Shown here one piece after another: positions 33,401 through 42,300 of a stretch of DNA of 64,000 bases. The position numbers and the translations under genes were made by a program. The notes beneath the pieces are model-generated. The model searched no databases. It was given only the letters and a program-made list of their open reading frames with translations, and had not been told where the DNA came from. Position 1 is the stretch's first letter. Each line of letters opens with the position of its first letter. Source of the DNA: Ypsolopha sequella. Taxonomy: Eukaryota; Arthropoda; Insecta; Lepidoptera; Ypsolophidae. The DNA lies in NCBI GenBank assembly GCA_934047225.1, contig CAKOHE010000052.1, positions 147,850-211,849 on the forward strand, written 5' to 3'.

Positions 33401-33902
33401 CTGTTAAAATTGAATAAACTTTATGATTTTGATTTTTTGATTTTGATAAGTACAGTAAGTCAATTTTGGCCAAGAGGGAGAGACGAGATCAAAAATTCTC
33501 AAAATAATAATAATAATACCAGTTACCGACTTCTGTTGTTTTTTTAGGAATACATACACAGACTGATGAATGCCTGCCCTGCTTTTAATCTCCCACTTAC
33601 TGGACGAAGATTGATAACAGATGTCATCAACAGTTTGCAGCAGGCAAGGTTAGTTAGCACATCATGTTTTAACATGAAAATTATAATATATAGCTAGGTA
33701 TAAATAGGTAAAAATAAATAGGTACGTAATTTGGTTGTTTGCTGTGGCTGGTACAGCCAGAAAAAGATTATAGTCAGAATTTGGTAAAGGTATAACTTAC
33801 ATGAACTTCGTCTATCCTATCCCCTTCATCGTATATTTCATATACAGTTGTATAAGTAATTCCTAGTTGATGATTACCATGTTCTTCTTTAATATCCCAC
33901 AT
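23434..33902 (-). CDS. ZAD/C2H2 zinc-finger protein, four exons
   Basis: Minus-strand model assembled from four exons, all phase 0: 33902-33801, 27779-27555, 25123-24443, 23517-23434; 363 codons. ZAD proteins are arthropod nuclear DNA-binding factors; the N-terminal ZAD mediates dimerisation and the C2H2 fingers bind DNA. Exon 2 has the ZAD signature ('ACRVCLLTNCKLYPM', 'DGLPRSLYAECSTI'). Exon 3 is an acidic/basic linker ending in one full C2H2 finger (C-x2-C-x12-H-x3-H, 'YKCDYCFQGF...HMMKH'). Splicing to exon 4 recreates an H-S-E-K linker and a second, short finger with only 8 residues between Cys and His. Odd points: the third ZAD cysteine seems to be Tyr, and only one finger is standard. 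Exon 1 is the least certain part. Confidence 0.65.
23558..23974. mobile_element. MITE in ZAD-gene intron 3
   Basis: 417 bp with inverted ends 'atagactaagtattactacg' and 'cgtagtaatacttagtctat'. No coding capacity. Confidence 0.7.
24007..24157. mobile_element. Tc1/mariner-type MITE in ZAD-gene intron 3
   Basis: About 147 bp with ~36-bp inverted ends starting 'cagtgctcccaaagt', flanked by TA on both sides. TA duplication and short length fit a Tc1/mariner-derived MITE. Confidence 0.75.
24443..25123 (-). other. Linker and first C2H2 finger (exon 3)
   Basis: 227 codons between 'ttatttcag|gtaact' and 'agtgag|gtatga'. Rich in Asp/Glu and Lys, ending in a canonical finger. Confidence 0.72.
25130..25940. 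other. ZAD-gene intron 2, first part
   Basis: AT-rich. Includes a 62-codon minus-strand ORF (25326-25514) with a basic stretch but no recognised domain, 'gatatgatatgagccgg' direct repeats near 25540, and a diverged repeat at 25851-25925 shared with 4131-4250. Confidence 0.4.
25954..26301. mobile_element. Foldback (long inverted-repeat) element 1
   Basis: Two arms of about 150 bp around a ~32-bp spacer (26103-26134). The outer ends are 'gcgctttatgctgcgaa' and its complement, the inner ends 'gctcatcaaagacgttgtct'-type sequence. A transcript would form a long hairpin. No coding capacity. Confidence 0.85.
26351..27512. mobile_element. Foldback element 2 with internal tandem repeats
   Basis: The left part (26351-26710) is a near-perfect palindrome, arms ~158 bp and spacer 26509-26548. 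An 'aaccgacttcaa' end near 26380 is mirrored by 'ttgaagtcggtt' at ~27498-27509, so the whole block may be one TIR element. It includes about 3.5 units of a ~134-bp tandem repeat (26833-27320, each starting 'agcaccctaac') and an A-run at 27440-27468. Confidence 0.7.
26833..27320 (+). repeat. ~134-bp tandem repeat, about 3.5 units
   Basis: Unit starts at 26833, 26967, 27100 and ~27238. Each contains 'gttctatggtgatgaagcca' and 'gatcgaaggtcagg' variants. Units are diverged, so the array is older than the 67-bp satellite. Confidence 0.75.
27555..27779 (-). other. ZAD exon (exon 2)
   Basis: 75 codons between acceptor 'tgttgtattcag|gcttgc' and donor 'cgg|gtgaga'. Encodes the ZAD. The frame is also open upstream to an ATG at 27854, an alternative start giving a 25-residue longer N-terminus without exon 1. 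Confidence 0.7.
28271..28586 (-). mobile_element. MITE family 2, copy 2
   Basis: Opposite orientation to 22371-22762; contains 'ttttgccctagggctttatt', 'taacggctctggata' and 'cactcgctacgctcgtgtt'. Lies in intron 1 of the ZAD gene. Confidence 0.65.
28683..30698 (+). repeat. 67-bp satellite array, about 30 units
   Basis: Roughly 2.0 kb of a 67-bp unit beginning 'cttacttttcaaaacagata'. Units are almost identical and fall into two types that differ at two linked positions ('caccactgatatt' and 'cacaactggtatt'). I count about 22 of the first and 8 of the second, intermixed. Single odd changes: 'gatgattg' in unit 3 and 'cacaacag' near 30034. Located in intron 1 of the ZAD gene. Confidence 0.95.
30791..33306 (+). 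mobile_element. MULE DNA transposon with FLYWCH domain
   Basis: 2.5-kb element with ~75-bp inverted ends (inner part 'ggtccttaaagatactatgc'), flanked by 9-bp duplications TCTGAAGTG (30782-30790 and 33307-33315). Nine bp is the MULE signature. Carries a broken transposase gene (31159-32420). The outermost G is shared with the duplication, so the edge may shift by one base. Confidence 0.88.
31159..32420 (+). pseudogene. FLYWCH-MULE transposase, frameshifted
   Basis: The first frame (31159-31593) is a FLYWCH zinc finger ('GKPTILYGLHRYNFKTKN', 'LWLCVNREECAASL', 'GIHTCAPS'), a DNA-binding module often fused to MULE transposases. The second frame (to 32420) is the MULE core: 'MVFGDGTFAVTP' (first Asp, ~31737), 'YKCDYEQAQINAV' and 'GCFFHYNRAIWKK', then 'TNNSLESWHGRL' with the probable third acidic residue. 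The frame changes near 31575-31593, so this copy needs a repair or an unseen intron to work. A C-terminal SWIM finger is not seen. Confidence 0.85.
33316..33460 (+). mobile_element. LINE 3' tail flanking the MULE
   Basis: Sequence after the MULE ends in 'tttatgattttgatttttt' and 'gattttgat' repeats, a LINE-type tail. Together with the sequence left of 30790 it was one fragment before the MULE landed. Confidence 0.45.
33548..33648 (+). other. Orphan exon-like sequence
   Basis: 101 bp open between a strong acceptor 'gttgtttttttag|gaatac' and donor 'gcaag|gttagt', coding 'EYIHRLMNACPAFNLPLTG' and on. It faintly recalls hAT-transposase-derived sequences. No partner exon found; could be a fossil exon or chance. 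Confidence 0.3.
33801..33902 (-). other. Putative exon 1 of the ZAD gene
   Basis: ATG at 33902-33900 opens 34 codons ('MWDIKEEHGNHQLGI...') to a strong donor GTAAGT at 33800-33795, phase 0. This fits the phase-0 acceptor of the ZAD exon 6 kb downstream. Assigned by phase and by the need for a start upstream of the ZAD exon. Confidence 0.45.
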
Positions 33903-36649
33903 GATAATAGGAGGATTTTAAAATGTATTGCATTGTGTGAGATCCGTCCGGTGCAATTCAACTTAATTCAAGCAACCGCTTGATTTAAAACCAACCAAAA
34001 TAACCATAGAGTAAAAAAATAAAACTGTTTTTTTTTTTTTTTAATACATTGTTTAAAGGCTTTGGATACTAGTCCATTCAGCATAACACTGATTAAGGTT
34101 ATCTTATAATTATTATTTTTTTTATTATTATTTTAACGGCTCTGGATTCTTGTCCTTTTGAGCCCATAGTTTATTGTTTTCTTTTTTCGTCTATCACTTT
34201 CACATCAATTTTATCAAAGTTTATTTACAGTGTTAATAATAAATTTGTACAGGGGCGTAAAGTATTTTGGATCAGACAAAAGATCTTGTAGGAGGCGCGT
34301 TGTTGTTGCCGAGGAACTTAAAAGTTCCATGGTTGTAGCAGATTCACAAATATCTTCGAGTTCTGTCACAAGAATTAGTCTGTGAATGCCAAACTGTTGA
34401 CATTTGAATACTATGTGGTTCAAATCCTCAGACCAATAAACCAATAGACAAAATCTAATTAAGCAGACACCTAGGATGGTAAAGCTATGCTACTTTCACA
34501 TATACAACTCTCCGTATGAAAAAACAAGATGGCAGTATTTTTATCAGTACGTCGATTTCAAGCCGGCTACAGCCCTATCTTTCAAACGCATGCAACTAGG
34601 CATGTATCGGACTACCGGTTTGCAGACTTTATCGATATCGATTTGGATAAAAAAAAGCCTTAATAATACCTTGTTGTACAGTTAGAAAACTACATAGATA
34701 ATCATAGTATTTTGTGCAACTGTAACATAATTTAAGTCATTGGGACACGAGTGCTTGTTAACGAAACGAACTAAGTGAGTTTCGTAATAGTTTTGCACAA
34801 GTGTCGAAATGTCTATTTATGTTCAGTTGGACACAATACTTAATCTACGAGCATCAAAAATATCGTATTTTAATCATATTTTCAACTAACAATTTCACGA
34901 AAAATGAGAAGAACACTCGTTCATGAACCCCGAGTTCATCGACCGGTAATGCTGCCTTGAGTACCAATTAGAAGCAACTAAGATAAAGTGGGCGTGGCTT
35001 GAGAAATAAGGTCGGGACTTATTTCTCGTCGCTGTTGTTGATTGGCTCTCTAGCGGTGTTATAGTAAATTGGGCCAATAGGAGCGCAGAATCACGGTGTT
35101 ATGATGTAATATTATCAGATAAACAGTATAGGTACTTATAAGACTGATTTTGATTATGCAATTACCTTATTGTAGTATGGGAGTAGATAAAATAATATAT
35201 GAAATTGAGAAACCTGTCAAATATTTATGGAATGAAATAATCAACTTTATTTTCAAAACTAAGAATACCACGTTTACATACATACTCGTACATCCACACA
35301 CACACGGTCCCACTCCCACTAAAAATACATATTTTGAGAGGAAGGCGCCACCATGAAAACTAGCCTCCTTAACACTCAAAAGGATCCCTCTCAAACAATT
35401 CGCATAGATTAAAATATGTTAAGGTGTGTTAATTCGAAAACCATTTCGAGATTTAGGTTTAATAAGCCGTATTTTAGAACTTTTGTTCTGAAAAACCTCA
35501 TGATCATGAATATTTTTACGAAAAAGCTTGCAACTTTCATTTGACCTTCGTGTGACGTCACTTGACTGAAGGCTGTATAGAAATGTGTCGCTTGCCATCA
35601 AGTTAAAAAATATTACTGTCAGAGTCACAGAACAGAACATGAAGTCCATGTCTGGGTCACAGTATAAACATAACTGAACGCAGTAAGTGTTGCTGTCTTG
35701 TTACGAAATCCCAGATTGATCCGTTAATTTTATTTGTTATGAAGTGATGCATTATTAAAATAAATATAATTTTTGATGACAACAATTTCTGTGATGGATT
35801 AATATTGACAATCATACATGAGAGATACCAAATATAATTATGTGTAAATATAAATATAATTATAAATTATAAATGTAAATGTAAATATAATTATGTGTAA
35901 ATAAATATATAGTATGTATGTATGTATGAATTGTTGTGTGTTTGTCAGACCATAACTCGAGTATCGTTGATCGGAACGTCATGAAATTTGAATTTTTAAG
36001 TTCGAGCCAAATCGGTCAAGATCGAATCGCGAGTTCATAGTTCGGGGTGAACTACTAGTTTATTTGCCTTTTAAAATTTAATAACCGAGATGGTAGGGCG
36101 TTAAATTTCAGCCAAATATACGTCACGTGATTAATAGGCACCTCTTGTGACTGACAAAGTACAGTTCAGGGTTTTTTTTGCAGACGTTGGTAACACTCAA
36201 CATAGTTTCGTTGTTGTTGTTGTTTGATTTTTTATTGTCAGATGTAGCAATATAGTACTCTGTGGATGACAGATTTTTTTTTTACAAGCAAGGCAAAAGT
36301 CCGCATTCAGTATCAGGCCTAAAAAGAGTCATGTGACGTAACATCCGGAAATTCTTTAAAAAATCATAAATAAATAATGACTAATTTAAATACCATAATA
36401 TTGAAAACTATGATCTAAAAGCGCGTAAATTCTCTAAAAAAAAATAAAAAAAAAAAACTTTTTTTTAATTAAGCTACGCGAATTGTGAAATAATGATAAT
36501 AATAATAAAACTCAGAAAAATAATCAGAGGATAAACGAAACAATTTGTTGCAAACTCCAGAATTACTATTTTGCATATTATTATATAAAACATCAAAAAT
36601 AAAAATAACATTTTGACCTTCGCATACAAAATGCATAATTGAATCGTAA

Positions 36650-36900
36650 CTACATCCTCAAACTCTCTCAGGATTTTCTCTGCGGTTTGGTAGATTTTTT
36701 GAATGCTTTTTGATGGCTTAGTCAGCCCTCCTCTGTCTTTTACACTCATTAGAGGCATGCTGTTAGCAGGTCCTTAAAGGGCTTGGAGAAATTTTCAATG
36801 CAAGAATTTTTTCAATTTACGCACTACAAAGCCAGCTTTTGATGGTTCCATTGCAGTCCTCAAATCCTAGAATTAAACATAACACTTATTGGTCATTTTT
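36650..36900 (-). pseudogene. P-type transposase C-terminal remnant
   Basis: Minus strand 'MPLMSVKDRGGLTKPSKSI' and 'YQTAEKILREFE' match the K-x-R-G-G-L-x-x-P-S block of P-element/THAP9 transposases. Upstream frames are broken. Confidence 0.65.
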
Positions 36901-37452
36901 AAACAGATAGTAGTAAAATAAGCATTAAAATTTGTGCAACAAGAGAGCAAAGTTTATTTTTGTTGCGAGTGATTCTAAGTTAGAATTTTGAGCGTAGTGA
37001 AGGATTCAACCAAAAAAACTTCTGTTTTACTAGGTAAATTCAAGGTGGGCACCGCATCGTCTTTTAAGCGTGGTCGTAATAGTTCTTTTCAGAAAGCACT
37101 CTGGATTTAAGTGCTTTGAGCACTTTCCAATTAGTTTTGTGCTGTTTCCAACTCCAGCTAATAGCAACAAACCATCGTTCACGAATGTCTTAATTTTTGG
37201 GGAACCTTAAGTAAAATAAGCTGAATCAATACTTCATACTAGCACAAAATCAGTAAAATTACCGACAACTGTTTTGACTTCACTAATAACCTCAAAACGG
37301 ATTTAATTATTTTAATGATTTTAGGATTTACTTTTATTCTAAAAGCTATATTTACGTTACAATATGAAAACGACACGTCGTAAAATGCGGTCTTTCTTAA
37401 TGGAATTCCATTTTATGGTTCATTTACTCGGAAAACATCACTTTTTACTCAC

Positions 37453-37529
37453 TTGTGAAAACTGATATTGCTGTTCGAGTTTTCTTTATTCCCCGAATGG
37501 GATCTGCAATCACGCACGTAGCAGGACAT
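37453..37529 (-). pseudogene. THAP-domain first exon of the P-type transposase
   Basis: ATG at 37529, 'MSCYVRDCRSHSG...SFHK', then donor gtgagt. C-x4-C near the start and F-H-K at the exon end match the beginning of a THAP zinc domain. The rest of the domain would be in a next exon that I could not find intact. Confidence 0.55.
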
Positions 37530-38880
37530 TGTCCTTATATCTTCAACCCTTTTCCATACGATAATTCGCAGCAAAACACAACTTAAATAAAATTTTGTTT
37601 AAAAATCTGCCGACTTACTTCCTAACATAAACACAAGCTACAACGCGACCAAATTACAAAGGATTGCCAATGTTGTCACTTAAGAAAAGTAACAGTACAT
37701 TATAATTTGGTGACTTGGACAGGAGTCATTAGGAGTCGAAATGAAGTTTTGGGTAGTACGTTTTGACGGCACCAAGACTTTGTCTATTGGTTTATTGGTC
37801 TGAGTTCAAATCAGCGTTTTCCTCATCGCAGTAAATGCATTTGGAGTCTTCAACCAGTTTAAGTCTGAATAGGTGAGTACGGGTTTGGCAATGACCGAAT
37901 CGCATTCTGTTTAGAGTCGTGACATATTTTCTGGAATTCACTGCCTTGTTTCTGTGGTACCAAGGTTGGGCGGGCGGGTTTTTTTGGATCTCAGCGTACC
38001 ATTTCCCTTTTTCTTTGCTTACTTCTTTCCAATAATTAACCCATAATGATTTCAGGTTCTCTGTCAATTGAGTGTGGAAGTCAGTAAATGGTATCTTGAA
38101 GACCATGGAGTGGTCTTCATCGCAAGGATTTTTAGCTGTTTTATCAGCGATTTCGTTTCCGGTGATACCCTTATGAGAAGGTACCCACATGAGACTTATA
38201 CTCTTACCACTAATTTTTAAATTATATATTACATTTCTTATGCTATAGATCAAATAATTGAGGTTATATTGAAATGGGTTACTTTCTAATGCCAATAATA
38301 CACTTAAAGAGTCAGAAAAGATCATGACATTGGAATGGTCAATATTTTCAGTATGTACAAGTGCTTGGTAGATCGCATAACTTTCAGCTGTAAATATACT
38401 GCAATTCTTACCAATCTTAAAACATTTAGTTAGCTTTTGTTGGGGGTCATAAAAAGCTGAAGTTACACTATCATTCGACTTCCACCATCAGTATACAGTG
38501 AATATAATTGGTTTTCTGATAAGAATTCCAGTAAATCATTTTGGTTTTGGATAGTGTTCTTATGTACAGTGATATTATTAATTAGTATGTTAAAATGATC
38601 AGCCTTATAAATTGGCCAAATGTAATTTTTATACATATTTACAGTTATTGATTTGAGGTGAATTATAATTCTTAATAGTTCAGGCACATGACCAGATAAT
38701 AGTTGTGTGCTATTTGTATATGAACCCAAGTTATTTGTTAATATATTCTGTTGTGGAATTATTCTATCTAAAACACATCTATATTCTGAGGATAATAATT
38801 CAAGACAAAATCTCTCAGCTATCTGCAAGCGTCTTAAATGTAGAGGAGGACTGCAAGTCTCACACTGCATGGCGTTTATT

Positions 38881-39187
38881 GGGTGTTACCATCTTGAAAT
38901 TTGAAATCTCGATAATAATCCTACTTGGGCATTTTCGTCGATTATATTTGGTAAGTGCTGAAAACTACACCAGATTATCACTTATTTTCACTAACAATTT
39001 AGCCCAGATGGCTATTCACAATACAAACATATCACTGGAAGAATCACCAATAAATTTCGCGGTTACTACATGTACAGCGCTACAAACTTATCTGAACCGG
39101 TGGCGAAAACAGTAACTAAAGTCGCCATCTTGAATATGTCACTCTGTGAATGTTGCCGACCACAATATTGGAAAAAGCGATTCAGAA
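38881..39187 (+). promoter_or_regulatory. Probable promoter and 5' UTR of the PRDM9-like gene
   Basis: Unique-looking sequence between LINE B and the first ATG, with the words 'ggtggcgaaaacagtaac' and 'gtcgccatcttgaat'. No TATA box identified. Promoter role is inferred only from position. Confidence 0.35.
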
Positions 39188-39329
39188 ATGCCGCAATTAA
39201 TCTCGGTAGAAGAATGGCAAAAGTATTGTGGACATGTGAAAAAAATTGAAAACGAATATATAGATAAAGATGGTTATTTAGATGAACCGTTCATCATTAC
39301 TTTGAACAATGACAGTGAAAGTGAAAGTG
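39188..39329 (+). other. PRDM9-like exon 1 (putative)
   Basis: ATG at 39188, 47 codons plus one base, ending 'gaaagtg|gtaaaa'. An upstream in-frame stop at 39131 fits a first exon. Its phase 1 end matches the phase of exon 2. The donor coincides with the left end of TIR element copy 2. Weakest exon of the model because its sequence is not recognised. Confidence 0.5.
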
Positions 39330-42300
39330 GTAAAAATGTACATTACGGGACAGATTGTAGGGGGAGAGGAGGGGTATGGGGGGAAGGGGAGGGGAAGGGC
39401 TACCCCCTGGTACCCCTCCCCTTTGAAGCAAACCCATGGTTTTTGAGATATTCATGGTTGAAGTTTGAGGTTATGTATGTGATAATACCTCGATAGAGGG
39501 GTGAGCGGGGGAATATTAATGAGAAGAGAGCAAGCGGATAATACTTTGCGGGTTCGTCCATCAATTTGATTCCTCCCCCCTCTCCCCCCCTTCTATCGAG
39601 ATATTTTGGACTGTTTGAACCTATCAGTACAGAAGTCACCTATTTTGACACAAATTCCTTTCTGCATCGGCTCCGGCGCTGCGGGAAGTGCAGCCCCTTC
39701 GCCCTTGCGTAACAAAGCATCGGCACCCATGCTCACCTCCGCAGCTTCGGCTTGCTGGTCACCTTCGGCGACCAGCCTCAGCCGCTTCGGCTCACACGGT
39801 TGCCTATGCTTTATTACTGCGGGCAGGGGCTGCCCTCCCTCCGTGCCTTCGGCTTTTCATATACACTCTAGGGGTAGTAGCCACAAGACTGTATAGAGTC
39901 GGGGTGCACTAAGTCGGTTTTTGAACAGTTTAACCTACCAGTACAGAAGTCGATTTTTAGCCATGGTAGTCACACGTGTTAGTTAGACAGGAGTACGTAA
40001 AACGATCTCGACCGCAAAAGCAACAAACGACAACTAATCAACGTGAAACGTCACTAAAACAAAATGGCGTCGTTTTGCGTTTCGTTTTAGCACAACAGAA
40101 ACACAATTTTTCTTTTTAAATGTCGTTAAATTAATAATCTTTATAATGATTTTCACGTTAATATACAAAATTTTAAGTTTGCAATTCAAACCAAAACCTA
40201 TTGAATGTGAATTACAACATAATTACGGTAAAACTCGTCACATGTGGTTGTATGGATTTAACCTTTGCATAACGAAACGCAATGGACATGTCAAAAGTGA
40301 TGGTTGTAAGTCAAAACGAAAATTTTATTGTCAACTTTTAATATTTTATTTCTCAAAAACTACGCATTTGCTACAAAAAATAATTCGGTGAAAGACTTCT
40401 TATATCATCTACTTTCTGTAAAAAAATGACGAAATCCCAGACTAGCGTCCCGTAATGTACATTTTATCCGTTTACTTGATCACAATTATAATATTAAAAT
40501 ATAATGGGTGATGGATGAAATCATTAAAAGGCCTGAATATTTTTTTGTTGATAGGAATAACTTTCCCCATAAGAGGAAAAAAAAAACTAAATTTTTTAGG
40601 TGGTTTAATTACATTAAAAAATATAAAAACTTTTAAATTTTAGATATACGGGGCTATATAGCTGCATACGAATACTTCCTTTGCCTGCATATAAAAAAAC
40701 CGTTATTAATCTATGGTAACAAAATGACACCAAAACATAACCTCTCGTGTTGTTATTCTTTTAATGGTATTTTGTTTAATTTTGCGACTGCTTACTCACA
40801 CCTGATGATGAAGAAGCAGATTTGAACAAGTTAAAGGATATGTCAAATTGACTAAATTTTTTATGCCACCTAAATTTTTTGTCTAAAGATTTTTAGTGTA
40901 ACAACTTTAAGATATGCATGCTACTGGCTATTATAAAGCTTTACTGTACACATTATTTCAAAGATTCAATTATTTCGCAAATATGTAAACACTATACACA
41001 TTATCTCATTACACACAACGTATTTAAGCTAAGTAACAATAAACACAATTACATTATTGTCAAACAAAACAATATCCCCCCGCTTTGACTAAACAAATTC
41101 ATTACAATTACTTTAATATACTCATAATTATGACTTATTGTATCTTCCTTTTATCTGGTACTAACATCAAGAGACAGTTGCAAACAAGTTTTAAAAGAGA
41201 AAGATAAACTCAATGAAGAAATAGATAACTTTTCTGTATCTGACTCAGTATTATGTGACGCTGATAACTGTAAACTCCTACTCCCCAAGTCAAAAGAAAA
41301 ACTTACCATAATAACACAGAACATTCGTAGTATTTCTCGTAATATGGATAATTTTTTGATATTGCTGGAGATAATTGGATGTGAAATGGACATTATAATT
41401 TTGACTGAATGCCGCTTATCCTGTAATCCTGTCATACCACAAATAATAGGTTACAACTCATATGCAACAAAAATAAATCACAATCAGAATGATGGCGTTG
41501 TTGTCTACGTAAAAAACAATTTGAATATAAGTGTAGAAGAGCCTACCATTTTAGAGTGCAGTAGTCTTTTGATCAAAACCAACAATGAAACTGGTATTTT
41601 AGCAGTTTATAGACCGTCTGCCTTCAAAGTCCTAGATGCGTTTGAAAACTCCTTTGACACATTTCTGTCCCATATTCCATCTAATTATACTTTTTCAATA
41701 ATAGGTGACATTAATATTGATATTCACCCAGAAAATCAAAATTATAACTCTCACATTTATCTTAACATATGTGCATCTCATGGCCTTTTACCCGCTCATA
41801 CTATTCAAACACACTCAAAAACCTGCCTTGATCACGTCATGTTAAGGACACAAAAACCTGCACTCACTCTAGTAACCACCTCCACAGTCACTGATCATCA
41901 AGCTGTAATACTTTGTTTATTCTCCAATCCATTAAGACAGTATTCACATACAAAACATATATCTGTAGACAATAAAGGTCTTGGCCGTGAACTGGAAAAT
42001 ATTGATCTTGAACCTATTTACAAATCAACTGATGCTAACTTAGCTATGCAGTATTTAACATCCAATATTCAACTAGCCATCAACAATAATAGTCACGTTA
42101 TGAATTATCCTAGGCGAAAAAAAATCATCAAACCTTGGATTACACAAGGTTTGTTAAAATGCATAAGAAACAGAGACAAAATGCACAAAACACTCGAAAA
42201 AGCACCTGAAAATACAATACTAAAATTAACTTATTGCAGATACAGAAATTACTGTAATGCTCTATTAAAAAAACTAAAAAGGAAATATGAATCTGATAAT

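Larger units (their letters stand above)
34427..37804 (-). mobile_element. P-superfamily DNA transposon (THAP-containing), degenerate
   Basis: 3,378 bp with 26-bp perfect inverted ends starting 'ctcagaccaataaaccaata', flanked by the 8-bp duplication TTCAAATC (34419-34426 and 37805-37812). The 8-bp duplication, a THAP-like first exon and a P-transposase C-terminal motif agree on the P superfamily. Inserted in LINE B; removing it and one target copy rejoins that LINE. Most of the interior is decayed. Confidence 0.82.
34050..38880 (-). pseudogene. LINE B: I/Jockey-type RT-RNase H remnant, split by a P-type element
   Basis: Minus strand. From 38870: the end of RT and thumb ('MQCETCSPPLHLRRLQIAE'), then RNase H ('YTDGG' ~38480; 'IFSDSLSVLLAL'; 'WVPSHKGITGNEIADKTAK'), then a C-terminal zinc-knuckle region interrupted at 37804 after 'CIYCDEENADLN'. 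It resumes at 34426 with 'LNHIVFKCQQFGIHRLI'. Frameshift near 38330-38460. 5'-truncated at about 38880, just upstream of the PRDM9-like first exon. Confidence 0.8.

Noticed and set aside
34895..35394. Short ORFs on both strands inside the P-type element
   Set aside because: No transposase motif and no conservation evidence; likely chance in decayed DNA.
39188..39329. KRAB domain in exon 1
   Set aside because: Only 'EEW' and a few spaced aromatic/charged residues agree; too weak to call KRAB.
39606..39912. ORFs in the GC-rich core of the TIR element (also 18998-19222)
   Set aside because: Reading frames and starts are not preserved between the two copies; composition explains them.
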